A stretch of 44,531 bases of DNA from contig NZ_AQWM01000031.1 of the NCBI RefSeq assembly GCF_000376105.1, positions 1 to 44,531 of the forward strand. The letters run 5' to 3'. The notes beneath the pieces are model-generated. The model worked only from the letters and a program-made list of their open reading frames with translations, did not search any database and was not told where the DNA came from. Made by a program: the position numbers and the translations under genes. Source of the stretch: Asticcacaulis benevestitus DSM 16100 = ATCC BAA-896. GTDB taxonomy: Bacteria > Pseudomonadota > Alphaproteobacteria > Caulobacterales > Caulobacteraceae. Positions within the stretch are counted from its first letter, which is position 1. Every line of letters begins with the position of its first letter. Shown piece by piece: positions 16,782 to 25,626 of this stretch.

Positions 16782-19628
16782 CTACCGGAAGCGGTAGCTG
16801 ACGCCGAACAGGATGGTCTGGCCGTATTCCTCGTAGATTTCGGGGAAGGACGAACCGTCTGCCGCTTTATTTTCAGACACCTTCAACTGGGTCTGGTAGT
16901 TCGAATTGGCCAGATTGTAGCCTTGGAGCAGGAAGGTGACGCCCTTCAGTGGGCCGTCCTGCATCTGATAGCTAATCTGGGCGTCAACCTGGTTGTCCGC
17001 CAGGATGCGGGTCGCGGCACGGTTGGCGTAAAGCGCATAGGTTTCACCCAGGAAAGCGGAACGGTAGCGATAGCTGATGCGTGTCGAGAAACCGCCCTTT
17101 TCATAATAGCCTGTCACGTTCGCGACGTCGCCGGAGAAACCCGGAAGCTTGTCCGGATCGATCTCACTGCCCGAGCGGATATTGGTCCAGCCGCGTGAGA
17201 AGCTGCCGATCAGACCGAAGCCGCTGAGCGGCGACCACAGTAGCGAACCATCGATGGCGCCACTGAACTCGATGCCGGAGACATTCTTGCCGCCGCCGAG
17301 GTTGCCAATCGTGCCGTCATCGTTGATCGGCATGGTGAAAGAGCCGATATTGCTGTTCGGCACAACGCCGCTGGTATTGGTCCAGCCGGTAAAGTCAAAG
17401 TCATCAACCGTCAGGTTGCGGACGTAGGTCCGCATGACCTTCTGGAACCCGGCAACTCCAAAATAGCTCGTCTTGTTGAAGTAGTGCTCATAGGCCAGAT
17501 CAACGCCATCGGCGATCCACGGCTTGAGGTTTGGATTGCCGCCGGAACCGCTCCAGGCCTTCGTCGTGAGGCTGACGCTAGCATTGCGACTGGCGCGCAT
17601 GTCGTCCATGCGCGGGCGGGCCATCGAACGGGCCAACGAGAAACGGAACATCGAATTGTCGCTGACATCGTAGATCAGGTTCAGGCTCGGCAGGAAATCG
17701 CCATAGTTCGAGTTGGTCGAAACCCACTTGCCGATCGCGGGCGAACCGCGGGCGAGAATTTCGTTGCCGGCCGAGGTCTGGTCGGCCGAGACGTATTGCA
17801 CCCCCAGATTTCCGCGCAGGCCGTGGCCGCCCAGTTCGGTGTCGATGCTTGCCTTAGCGAACAGCGTCACCAGTTCTTCATCGACCTGCCAGAATTTGTT
17901 GAGGTTGTCCTCGTTCTGGATGATGCGGCGATCGTAATACTTGTTAATGACGTCGTCCAGGTCATACGACAGCACGCCACCGAAACCAGCGAAGTCGAGG
18001 TTGGTGGCTTCTTGTAGGTCGCTGTCGGCCACGCGGACCCGCGTGCCGTGGCAGTCATTGGTCGTCTGGTTCCAGCCCTTGAGGCAGAGATCCCATTCGT
18101 TGACGCCCTTGTTTTTGGTACGGTGCGAATAATCGATGCCCAGTTCGACGCTCTTGAATCCACCCCAGTCGACATCGTGCACGCCGCTAAAGCGCGCCGT
18201 CAGCAGTTCGTCGGTGACTTTCGGCGTGCGAATGGCGCCGTCATGGCCCCAGCCGCCCCAGGGCGCCACATCGCCGAGATACACGTTATCGGCGTTGGCA
18301 TAGTCGAAACCCGGATGAAGTTGCGGGAAATCCCCATAGGCGATGTCCTCGTCTATAGTGTCAAAGGTGCGGGTTACCGGCGTCGGGTTTGTGCCATAAC
18401 CGGCATAGGTTTCGGCGATCTGCTCCTTACGCACGGTACGCGAGTAACCAAAGTCGACGACCGAACGCCATGACCCGATGTTGAAGCGGTTGTTCGAACC
18501 GAAGCTGAACATCTCATCTCGGCGCAGGTTGTTGTCGTTACGGATAATCGGAGCAATGCCGCTGATCGTCGCCTTCTGTACCACCGGCGTACCGCCACGG
18601 TCCGTCAGGACGACGTTCGAGAAGTGGATGTCATCGGTCCATTGCGTTTGGTACCACTGGGCGCCGTGCGTCACTTCGTCCTGCTCGAAGACCGAGTAGT
18701 AGAAATCGTTGACGGAGCGGAAATTGTCGTTCGGCTTGAAATCAAGAACGGCCATGTAACCGTCTCGGGTCTGCTTGCGGCCGGTCGCCCAGATTTCGAC
18801 ACCATGCAGGCCAAGCGCATCGGCATTACCGAGGCGCGGCAGGCCGGTCACGGAATCGTTGCCCTGCTTGTCCCACCACCAACTCTTGGAATGTTGCAAT
18901 TCCGACGGATCATCGAGGTGCGCGTAAGAAAGTGCGACGCCTAGCTTACCATCAAGAAATTGATCGATATAGGCCAGGCTGAGGCGGTTGCCGTTGGCAC
19001 TGTAACCGGGAACGACCTCGCCATTGGTATTAACCGAGCCGCGCACATTCACCGAGATAACGCGCTTATTGTAGTCAAGCGGACGCACGGTATTGAGCAC
19101 AACGGTGCCCGAAAGGCCCTGACCGGTCAGGCTGGCGTCCGGCGTCTTGTAAACCACTGCCGACGAGATCATTTCCGACGGATACTGGTCGAATTCGGCG
19201 GCGCGATTGTCACCGGAAGATACCTGCAGACGGTTGTTCAAAAGAGTGGACGCGAAATCGCCGGACAGGCCGCGGATCGAGATCGTCTGCGAACGGCCGC
19301 CAACACGCTGCGCCGCCAGGCCCGGCAGGCGCGCCAACGATTCAGCAATCGAGGCGTCGGGCAGCTTGCCGATATCTTCGGCCGAAACCGCCTCGACGAT
19401 TGACGTGCTTCTTTTCTTGATGGCGAGGGAGTCCTGCAAGCCCTTGCGGATGCCAGTGACGACGACGGTCGTGCTCTCCTCGGCGGGCGCGGCGGCGGTG
19501 TCCTGAGCGCAGGCGGCCGTTGCAAAGCCGCTGAGCGCAAGAGCGCAGGCTGCGGTTGTCATTAAAGCGGTGCGAAGGGCCGCAGCCCTCGTGGACACAG
19601 ACGGGCTGCGTCGGGTGACAGAATTCAT
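16782..19628 (-). CDS. TonB-dependent outer-membrane receptor (beta-glucoside locus)
   Basis: The 948-residue receptor begins with a long signal peptide (cut near ACA-QD, residue 41). A TonB-box-like STTVVVTGIRKGLQDSL segment comes next. The plug has SAEDIGKLPDASIAESLARL, ISIRGLSGDF and VVYKTPDASLTGQGLSGTV, and the barrel ends in FGVSYRFR. It belongs to the same Caulobacter/Xanthomonas receptor class as the first receptor but is clearly diverged from it. Cargo is inferred to be beta-gluco-oligosaccharides or similar because GH3 and GH30 lie downstream. Two operator-like sites of the LacI type lie within 240 bases upstream, and a strong terminator follows. Confidence 0.92.
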   Translation of the reverse strand: MNSVTRRSPSVSTRAAALRTALMTTAACALALSGFATAACAQDTAAAPAEESTTVVVTGIRKGLQDSLAIKKRSTSIVEAVSAEDIGKLPDASIAESLARLPGLAAQRVGGRSQTISIRGLSGDFASTLLNNRLQVSSGDNRAAEFDQYPSEMISSAVVYKTPDASLTGQGLSGTVVLNTVRPLDYNKRVISVNVRGSVNTNGEVVPGYSANGNRLSLAYIDQFLDGKLGVALSYAHLDDPSELQHSKSWWWDKQGNDSVTGLPRLGNADALGLHGVEIWATGRKQTRDGYMAVLDFKPNDNFRSVNDFYYSVFEQDEVTHGAQWYQTQWTDDIHFSNVVLTDRGGTPVVQKATISGIAPIIRNDNNLRRDEMFSFGSNNRFNIGSWRSVVDFGYSRTVRKEQIAETYAGYGTNPTPVTRTFDTIDEDIAYGDFPQLHPGFDYANADNVYLGDVAPWGGWGHDGAIRTPKVTDELLTARFSGVHDVDWGGFKSVELGIDYSHRTKNKGVNEWDLCLKGWNQTTNDCHGTRVRVADSDLQEATNLDFAGFGGVLSYDLDDVINKYYDRRIIQNEDNLNKFWQVDEELVTLFAKASIDTELGGHGLRGNLGVQYVSADQTSAGNEILARGSPAIGKWVSTNSNYGDFLPSLNLIYDVSDNSMFRFSLARSMARPRMDDMRASRNASVSLTTKAWSGSGGNPNLKPWIADGVDLAYEHYFNKTSYFGVAGFQKVMRTYVRNLTVDDFDFTGWTNTSGVVPNSNIGSFTMPINDDGTIGNLGGGKNVSGIEFSGAIDGSLLWSPLSGFGLIGSFSRGWTNIRSGSEIDPDKLPGFSGDVANVTGYYEKGGFSTRISYRYRSAFLGETYALYANRAATRILADNQVDAQISYQMQDGPLKGVTFLLQGYNLANSNYQTQLKVSENKAADGSSFPEIYEEYGQTILFGVSYRFR

Positions 19629-19682
19629 AGGTCCCTCCCAGGTCGGGGTTTCATCTTGCTCGTGCGGCGGGTTGATCCCGCC

Positions 19683-19700
19683 ATTGGAAGCGCTCTCAAT
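19683..19700. promoter_or_regulatory. LacI-type operator-like site upstream of the second receptor
   Basis: ATTGGAAGCGCTCTCAAT matches the palindrome at 21055-21072 with two changes in the left half. It lies 55 bases upstream of the receptor start, in a position to block transcription. Confidence 0.7.
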
Positions 19701-19846
19701 TTCTGCGCCCAGGGTTGCTGCCCTGTCAAGTCACTTGCCCAAAAGAGGTCGCAATTGCCGGCAAATTGTCTCCAATTGGTAGCAAAGGTGATCAATATGC
19801 CACAAGTTTAGGCAGGTCTGGCGCTTTAAGCGTCATAACTCCGACA

Positions 19847-19864
19847 ATTGGTAGCGCTTTCAAT
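19847..19864. promoter_or_regulatory. LacI-type operator-like site between receptor and regulator
   Basis: ATTGGTAGCGCTTTCAAT is an 18-base near-palindrome with the central AGCGCT core. A lone half-site ATTGGTAGC also occurs at 19775-19783. With the site at 19683-19700 it gives two full sites 164 bases apart (centre to centre), a layout that would allow repressor looping. Confidence 0.7.
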
Positions 19865-19917
19865 ATTGCCGAAATGTGAGCGCCGCACAGGCAAGCTTTT
19901 CCAGGCTTGCCGAGGGT

Positions 19918-20988
19918 TCAGCCCTGGGGCGGGCTGGCCGATTCGCGCATCACGACCTTGTGGGGGACCACATCAAAACGCAACGGAAGAGGCCCCGACG
20001 CCGTCTTGCCCGCCTTGATGCGCTCGACAATCATTTCCACGGCGCGATAGCCAATGGCTTTCAGGGGCTGATTCACCGTGGTCAAAGGCGGCCAGATGAT
20101 TTCTGATACCGGCGTGTCATCAAAACCAACAATGGAAAGGTCCTGTGGGATCTGCAGGCCTATCTTATGCGCCGAGAACAGAGCGCCGACAGCCATATCG
20201 TCGTTGGCGCAGATCAGAGCGCTCGGACGCTTCGCATGGCTCAGCATGGCGGCCGTGGTCTCGACGCCGGAGCGGAAGGTGAAGTTGCCGCGCGCCACGA
20301 TGACGTCGGATTCAGCGATGCCAGCTTCGGCCAGGGCGCGCAGAAAGCCTGAAAAGCGCTCCTCGGCCGATAGGTGGCCTTCCAACCCCTTGATAAAGCC
20401 AAAGTCTTTATGGCCAAGCTGCAACATGTAACGGGCCATCTCATAGCCGGCCACCTCGTCGTCTATACCGACGCCAGACGCCATCTTCTGCGCCGCCAAC
20501 CCGGGCGATATGCACACGACCGGACAGTTGCGCGCTTCGAGCTCTTGCAACAGATCGCAATCATCGGAAAATGGCGGCGTCAGGATCAGGCCGTCGCAGC
20601 GACGTGCATCGACCAGTTCCAAAATCTTGCTGGTCTTGCTGAGGGAGTGCTGGTTGACCGTATGCATCAGAAGCTGAAAGCCAACCAAGGCGCAGGCGCG
20701 CAGTGCCCCCAATTCCAGGCCGGAATGATAAAAAGAATTCGGCTCCGAATCGAGGTCGGAGGCATAGATCAGTCCCAGCACCTGGGTCTTGCCGCCGGCC
20801 AGAAAGCGCGCCTGCATGTTGACCTTGTATTGAAGTTTGTCGACCGCCTTGAGCACGCGCTGGCGCACTTCTTCGCGCACATTGGGGCCGCCATTGAGAA
20901 CGCGCGATACGGTGGCGCGCGCCACGCCCGATAAGGCGGCCACATCATCAATCGTTGGTTTACCTGCGCTCAAGCCACTCTCACCCAT
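19918..20988 (-). CDS. LacI-family transcriptional regulator of the GH3/GH30 locus
   Basis: A 356-residue LacI-type regulator. The HTH is PTIDDVAALSGVARATVSRV, with the hinge region at VNMQARFLAGG. The effector domain has VLGLIYASDLDSEPNSFYHS, DARRCDGLILTPPFSD, GHKDFGFIKGLEGHLSAEER, PSALICANDDMAVGALFSA and LSIVGFDDTPVSEIIWPPLTTV. The gene is upstream of the receptor on the same strand, and operator-like palindromes lie on both sides of it, including a perfect one before its own start, which suggests autoregulation. It differs from the pectin regulator in operator type and sequence. The effector is probably a glucoside from the polymer, which is inference. Confidence 0.9.
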   Translation of the reverse strand: MGESGLSAGKPTIDDVAALSGVARATVSRVLNGGPNVREEVRQRVLKAVDKLQYKVNMQARFLAGGKTQVLGLIYASDLDSEPNSFYHSGLELGALRACALVGFQLLMHTVNQHSLSKTSKILELVDARRCDGLILTPPFSDDCDLLQELEARNCPVVCISPGLAAQKMASGVGIDDEVAGYEMARYMLQLGHKDFGFIKGLEGHLSAEERFSGFLRALAEAGIAESDVIVARGNFTFRSGVETTAAMLSHAKRPSALICANDDMAVGALFSAHKIGLQIPQDLSIVGFDDTPVSEIIWPPLTTVNQPLKAIGYRAVEMIVERIKAGKTASGPLPLRFDVVPHKVVMRESASPPQG

Positions 20989-21054
20989 CGCAACATATGT
21001 CTTTCGGCTTTATGCGGTCTGAACGCGCAGGTTACAAGGCCGAAGTGCATTGTT

Positions 21055-21072
21055 ATTGAGAGCGCTCTCAAT
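21055..21072. promoter_or_regulatory. Perfect LacI-type operator palindrome upstream of the second regulator
   Basis: ATTGAGAGCGCTCTCAAT is a perfect 18-base palindrome 67 bases upstream of the regulator start. It is the best match in a set of three with the core AGCGCT. Likely use is autoregulation by the adjacent LacI protein. Confidence 0.75.
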
Positions 21073-21172
21073 GAGTTGATCTCGGAGCTGGCCCAAGTCT
21101 TCAAATCAGGACGTCAGCGCAGAAGCCCAGCGGCAGAACCATAAGCGCGCTCGGCAGGTCAGATGAGAACTG

Positions 21173-22339
21173 TCAGGCCTTGGCGCCTCTTGCCGCCCGC
21201 AGAAGGAGGTAGCCGGCAACACCGGAAAGCGTCGACCCCAGCAACACGCCGATCTTTACCTCGTCCTGAAGCACAGGCGCTGTGGCAAAGGCGAGTCCCC
21301 CTATAAACAGGCTCATGGTGAAGCCGATCCCCGTAAGGACCGCCAGGCCATAAAGCTGGAACCAGCTCGTGTCCTTGGGCATTTTGGCCAACCCTGACCT
21401 GATCGCCAGCGTGGCAGCGGCGAAAACCCCCACCTGTTTACCGACGAAGAGACCCAGCGCCACGCCAAGCGGCACAGGATCGAGCAAAGCCTCCAGCTTG
21501 AAACCACCCAGCGCGACACCGGCATTGGCAAAGCCAAACAGAGGCACGATAAAGAAGGCGACGGGTTTGTGCAGGGCATGCTCAAGCCGAACCAGAGGCG
21601 AATGGTGATCATCACCATCAGCCTTATGGGTGTTCAGCGGAATGAAGAGCGCAACGCCGACACCGGCCAGTGTGGCGTGGATGCCCGACTTGAGCGTGAA
21701 AAACCAGATCACCGCACCGATCAAGAGGTAGATCCAGATCGCCTTGACCTTGAGGCGATTGAGGACAAAAAGAACAACCAGGCCGGCCACGGCTGCGCCC
21801 AGCATCCCCAAATTCAGTTCGGCCGTATAGAACAAGGCGATGATGATAACGGCTGCCAGGTCATCGATAATGGCCAGCGCCGTCAGAAAAATTTTGAGCG
21901 ACGTCGGTACGCGGGAACCGAGCAACGCCAGGACACCCAGCGCGAACGCAATGTCGGTTGCCGCTGGAATGGCCCAGCCCTTCAGGCTTTCGGGATGCGA
22001 CAGGTTGAACATCAGATAGACGCCAGCCGGCACCACCACGCCGCCAAATGCCGCAATGCCGGGCAAGGCGCGTTGTGACCAGGTGGCCAACTCGCCTGTG
22101 AGCACTTCGCGCTTGATCTCAAGCCCGACCAGAAGGAAAAACACGGCCATCAGGGCGTCGTTAATCCAGTGCAGAACACTCAAGCCCCCGACATAAAGGT
22201 GGAGCGTGTGAAAATAGGTTTCGGCCAAGGGCGAATTGGCGACAACCAACGCTATGACCGCCACAGCCATCAGGACAATTCCGCCCGCCGCCTCACTTTT
22301 CAAAAAGTCTGCGGTCATCGACATCGTCTTTTTCAACAT
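21173..22339 (-). CDS. nhaA: Na+/H+ antiporter NhaA
   Basis: An inner-membrane antiporter that exchanges sodium for protons and supports pH and salt tolerance. The 388 residues agree with the family length. Family marks are [20 protein letters not shown] in the first helix, [20 protein letters not shown], the [15 protein letters not shown] segment with the transport Asp, the [15 protein letters not shown] pair of aspartates, and the C-terminal [17 protein letters not shown]. The sequence is intact from end to end. The gene is not obviously coupled to its neighbours; the next gene upstream on the same strand is a CaCA-type antiporter, about 90 bases away. Confidence 0.95.
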   Translation of the reverse strand: MLKKTMSMTADFLKSEAAGGIVLMAVAVIALVVANSPLAETYFHTLHLYVGGLSVLHWINDALMAVFFLLVGLEIKREVLTGELATWSQRALPGIAAFGGVVVPAGVYLMFNLSHPESLKGWAIPAATDIAFALGVLALLGSRVPTSLKIFLTALAIIDDLAAVIIIALFYTAELNLGMLGAAVAGLVVLFVLNRLKVKAIWIYLLIGAVIWFFTLKSGIHATLAGVGVALFIPLNTHKADGDDHHSPLVRLEHALHKPVAFFIVPLFGFANAGVALGGFKLEALLDPVPLGVALGLFVGKQVGVFAAATLAIRSGLAKMPKDTSWFQLYGLAVLTGIGFTMSLFIGGLAFATAPVLQDEVKIGVLLGSTLSGVAGYLLLRAARGAKA

Positions 22340-22432
22340 AACGCCTGCACCTTATCTTTTTTGGCCTGAGGCGACCCTAAGGGTGTCCGCCATAAGGCGG
22401 CAAGCCTTTTCGGCCGCCGGGCAGTCGCGTCA

Positions 22433-23449
22433 CTACAGGCCGGCAAAGGCTTTGAGCGATTGCAAAACTGATACACCCAGAGCCTGAACGCCCGCCGCGC
22501 CAAGACCAAGCCACGTCAAATAAACAGCGTACAGAAGAAGACAAATCAGGCCGCTCAGGCGCCCTATCCGTTTAAAGGCAAAGACCATGACACAAAGCCA
22601 AAGCGTTGCCCCGAGCATCAGAGGTAAATCCAGCGACAGGAACTGAGCCGAGACGGGGAGCGAATAGACACCGGCCGTGATGCCCAGAATGGCCAAAATG
22701 TTGAAAATATTGCTGCCAATGATATTGCCCAGACTGACCTCGTTTTGCCCCTTGATGGCGCTCATGGCGCTGACGGTGAATTCTGGCAAGGATGTGCCCA
22801 CAGCCACCAGGGTCAGGCCTATCACGGCTTCAGAAACCCCCATTGAGCTGGCGATCGCGGTAGAGCCCTTCACAAGGTAATCCGCTCCGAAGATTAAAAG
22901 CGCCAGCCCGCCGGCCACGAAGGTCACGGCCCAGGGCAGCGACAGGTGCTTTGCGCCAATATCTTCCATCTCGACCGGGATCGTCTTTTTTCTTTCCAGC
23001 ACAAGGACGAGCAACAGATAGACAAGAATGAGGCCCGCCATGACAAGCCCCTGCTGTTGGGTGATCACGCCCTTGAAAGCGAACCATAGCAACGCGACGC
23101 CCGCCATAAGCATGACGATTACATCCCGGCGTAATCCTTTCGCTTGTGTGCTCATCGGCATGATCAAGGCGCCAACGCCACCAATGAGCAGAATGTTCGC
23201 CGTGTTTGAGCCTATGATATTGCCAAGCGCCACATCAGGTGCTCCTCGGTTGACGGCTTGAAGGCAGACCAGCAACTCGGGCATGGACGTGCCAAAACCG
23301 ACAATGGTCAGGCCGACGATGAGTTTGGGAATATTGAGGCGTTCGGCTATCGATACGGCGCCACGAATGAGCCCTTCGCCACCCAGGAAAAGACCTACCA
23401 GGCCGCACACCACATAGATTTGATTGATATAAGTCTGAACAAAATGCAT
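22433..23449 (-). CDS. Calcium/sodium antiporter family (CaCA, YrbG-like) membrane protein
   Basis: An inner-membrane cation exchanger of 338 residues from the chosen ATG at 23447-23449. The two alpha-repeats are present as inverted halves: GLTIVGFGTSMPELLVCLQA with GNIIGSNTANILLIGG in the first, and GLTLVAVGTSLPEFTVSAMS with GNIIGSNIFNILAILG in the second. These GTSxPE and GNxxGSN motifs form the ion site. The frame stays open upstream to a TTG at 23527, overlapping the arsR-arsC remnant stop, but the start used here follows a GGGGG stretch and agrees better with family N-termini. The true substrate (calcium or another divalent ion) is not known from sequence. Confidence 0.88.
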   Translation of the reverse strand: MHFVQTYINQIYVVCGLVGLFLGGEGLIRGAVSIAERLNIPKLIVGLTIVGFGTSMPELLVCLQAVNRGAPDVALGNIIGSNTANILLIGGVGALIMPMSTQAKGLRRDVIVMLMAGVALLWFAFKGVITQQQGLVMAGLILVYLLLVLVLERKKTIPVEMEDIGAKHLSLPWAVTFVAGGLALLIFGADYLVKGSTAIASSMGVSEAVIGLTLVAVGTSLPEFTVSAMSAIKGQNEVSLGNIIGSNIFNILAILGITAGVYSLPVSAQFLSLDLPLMLGATLWLCVMVFAFKRIGRLSGLICLLLYAVYLTWLGLGAAGVQALGVSVLQSLKAFAGL

Positions 23450-23523
23450 CTCAACCGCCCCCACGATCTGTACCATGGGCTCAAGATGCCACAACAGGTG
23501 AAGCAAAGTCACGCAAAAGCGGA

Positions 23524-23972
23524 TCAAACGACACCCTTGCCGTCGGCGTCGATCATCACCAGACCATCTTCCTTGTAGAACGGGCCAGGCGGATAGGTGT
23601 CAATGCGGTCAAATACCGCCTCGGGCGGACGGAAAAATTGGATGCCTGTTGGTGTCACAACGAGCGGGCGATTGACCAGAACGGGCGCCTCCAGCATAGC
23701 CGACAGGATCGTCTCATCGCTGACGCCAGGCTCCAAGAGACCGAGTTCCCTTGCGGGGGATTGGGGCTCACGCAGCGCCGTATGCGGCGTCAGGCCCGCT
23801 CGGCTCAGAATGGCAAGATTTGCCGACATGGTGTTTTGCTTGATGGCGAAGTGATCGCCGATCTCACCCGCCAGCATCCCCTCCTGCCCGACTTTGATAA
23901 GCAGGCGAAAGACATCCAGACGGGTTCCTGACTGAGCGCGGCGCTTGCTTCGATAGATTTTTGGTTATCCAT
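23524..23972 (-). pseudogene. Decayed arsR-arsC fusion remnant
   Basis: The minus strand from the ATG at 23970-23972 encodes an ArsR-like start (MDNQKSIEASAALSQE). Then a one-base loss near 23921-23928 (GAACCCG where GAAACCCG is expected) shifts the frame. The next frame continues the ArsR HTH as TRLDVFRLLIKVGQEGMLAG...NTMSANLAILSRAGL. Directly after RAGL the text becomes the C-terminal half of an ArsC-type arsenate reductase: TPHTALREPQSPARELGL, then APVLVNRPLVVTP, then GPFYKEDG near the end. The ArsC N-terminal half, with its catalytic cysteine, is missing. So the locus has a frameshift and an internal deletion, probably joined at RAGL, which occurs in both families. Confidence 0.8.
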
Positions 23973-24098
23973 ATAGCATGAGTGCGCGATATCTTGGTGT
24001 GTGTCGATCGCGTCACCATGATCAATTTCTCAGATTCGATGGAAACCGCTTGCCTCTTGTGTGGGCAGGCTCATAATAGAGCCGGGACAGGTCTTTGT

Positions 24099-24140
24099 AA
24101 TCGTCCGGCGCTGATGCGTCGGACGATTGCGTTTTCTTTT
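24099..24140 (+). terminator. Terminator-like hairpin in the acyl carrier protein leader
   Basis: AATCGTCCG pairs with CGGACGATT (9-base perfect stem, 12-base loop), followed by GCGTTTTCTTTT. It stands only 14 bases before the acyl carrier protein ATG, and no plus-strand gene precedes it. It may be a transcription attenuator in the leader of the biosynthetic operon, or a hairpin that sequesters part of the leader. It ends just before the AGAAGG ribosome binding site. Confidence 0.55.
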
Positions 24141-24154
24141 GCAGAAGGCCAACC

Positions 24155-24421
24155 ATGGACCCCAAAACCTACGTGTATGATATCTTGGTCGAGATCGTGG
24201 CCAAGGAACTCAACCTCTCCGAAAGCGTCGTTCGGGAGGCCAAAACCCTGACAGAACTTGGTATCGATTCCCTTGAGATGATCGAGGTGATTATGGCGGT
24301 CGAGGATCGACTGGGCATCGTCATACCTGACCGTGAACTGCGTGAGGTCGCATCGATCAACGAACTGGTCGCACTGATCTTAAGGGAAGGCGGCGCCACC
24401 ATAGCCGTGGCCATGTCGTGA
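24155..24421 (+). CDS. Acyl carrier protein (stand-alone)
   Basis: An 88-residue carrier that holds an acyl or aminoacyl intermediate on a phosphopantetheine arm. The attachment site is Ser39 in GIDSLEMIEV, and the four-helix pattern is visible (DILVEIVAKELNL, LTELGIDSLEMIE, LREVASINELVALIL). It is acidic, as carriers are. It is not the housekeeping acpP type: it is slightly longer, has the ELGIDSLEM form used by dedicated carriers, and sits in a cluster with a single ketosynthase. Its stop overlaps the ketosynthase GTG start by four bases (GTGA), so the two are probably made in step. It likely carries the substrate for the ketosynthase and perhaps the GNAT/FemAB enzyme. Confidence 0.92.
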   Translation: MDPKTYVYDILVEIVAKELNLSESVVREAKTLTELGIDSLEMIEVIMAVEDRLGIVIPDRELREVASINELVALILREGGATIAVAMS

Positions 24422-25611
24422 GCCCTGAAGACGTCGTTATAACCGGTATAGGATTTAGAGTTCCGGGCGCTTCAAATCTCGACGCCCTTATCGACCTATA
24501 CCGAAATGGTAAGCCCGCAACACGGCCGTTGACCGGACGGCTGTCGGCTTGGGCGGGCGGCCTCGTCACCGCAGAGGATGTTGACAGCGCCGACACCAAA
24601 CAGATGGATCGGTGTTCCCTCCTCGCCCTGGTTGCAGCGCGCGAGGCCGTTGCAATGGCAAACCTTTCCGAACACGGCCAGCTTGATCAGGCCGGCGTGT
24701 TCGTCGGGTGCGGGGGTGGCGGCTTGATAACCTCGGAGCAGGCGACACTCGATCTTTACGAGAAGGACGAAATCAAGTCCCCGACCCTGTTCAAGACCAT
24801 GGCCAATGGACCCACCGCCCAGATATCCATGGCCTTTGGATGCCATGGCCCGACCCTCACCTATGCCATGGCCTGTTCGTCCGCCGCCCACGCCATCGGC
24901 GAGGCCATGCTGGCCATCCGCGCGGGCCGGTGCGATCAGGCCATCGCCGGGGGGACCGAGGCCCCCATGACCTTCAGTATGCACCGGACCTGGGTGGCTT
25001 TGCGCCTTTTATCACCCGGCCAGGACGGTCTATGCCGACCCTTTTGCTATGAACGTGGCGGACTCCTGCTGGGTGAGGGCAGTGTCTTTTTCGTCCTGGA
25101 AAGACGCAAGTCCGCAGCAGAGCGTGGTGCGCCGCCCCTGGCCACGATCGCAGGCTACGGCGCCCGCTCGGATGCCACCCACGTGACGGCGCCCAATGCG
25201 GATGGCCAGGCCGCGACCATAGGTCAGGCGGTGCGCATGTCGGGGCTCGCGGCCGCCGATATTGGACACGTTAGCGCGCACGGAACCGCCACCTTCGCCG
25301 GCGACATCTCGGAGACGAAGGCCCTGAAAATGGTTCTGGGCGACTCAGCCCAACGCCTGGCCGTGTCCGCTACGAAAAGCTTTCACGGGCATCTGCTTGG
25401 CGCCGCGGGTGGGGTTACGGTGTTGGCGAGCCTTTTGGCGGTCAGCCGGGGCTTCATCGTCCCCACGGCCAATTTCGGTACGCCCGATAAGGATCTGGAT
25501 CTTGACTATGTGCCCAATGTCGCGCGCGAACATGTGACCGTAAAAGCGTCGCTAAGCAATGCCTTCGGCTTTGGCGGCAGCAATGCCAGCCTCATTCTCA
25601 CACCAAGCTGA
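24418..25611 (+). CDS. Beta-ketoacyl-ACP synthase-like ketosynthase (FabF/KASII type)
   Basis: A condensing enzyme of 397 residues, starting at a GTG that overlaps the ACP stop. The Cys-His-His set is complete: Cys153 in MACSSAAHAIG, His288 in SAHGTATFAGD, and His325 in KSFHGHLLGAAGG, with Lys320. A C-terminal NAFGFGGSNASLIL closes the thiolase fold. The sequence RPFCYERGGLLLGEG replaces the usual RPFDxxRxGFVxGEG, a small deviation. The cluster has no ketoreductase, dehydratase, enoyl reductase or acyltransferase, so a full fatty-acid cycle cannot run from these genes alone; it may do one condensation or borrow housekeeping steps. Product unknown. Confidence 0.9.
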   Translation: MSPEDVVITGIGFRVPGASNLDALIDLYRNGKPATRPLTGRLSAWAGGLVTAEDVDSADTKQMDRCSLLALVAAREAVAMANLSEHGQLDQAGVFVGCGGGGLITSEQATLDLYEKDEIKSPTLFKTMANGPTAQISMAFGCHGPTLTYAMACSSAAHAIGEAMLAIRAGRCDQAIAGGTEAPMTFSMHRTWVALRLLSPGQDGLCRPFCYERGGLLLGEGSVFFVLERRKSAAERGAPPLATIAGYGARSDATHVTAPNADGQAATIGQAVRMSGLAAADIGHVSAHGTATFAGDISETKALKMVLGDSAQRLAVSATKSFHGHLLGAAGGVTVLASLLAVSRGFIVPTANFGTPDKDLDLDYVPNVAREHVTVKASLSNAFGFGGSNASLILTPS

Positions 25612-25626
25612 TCGGGTGCCATAGAC

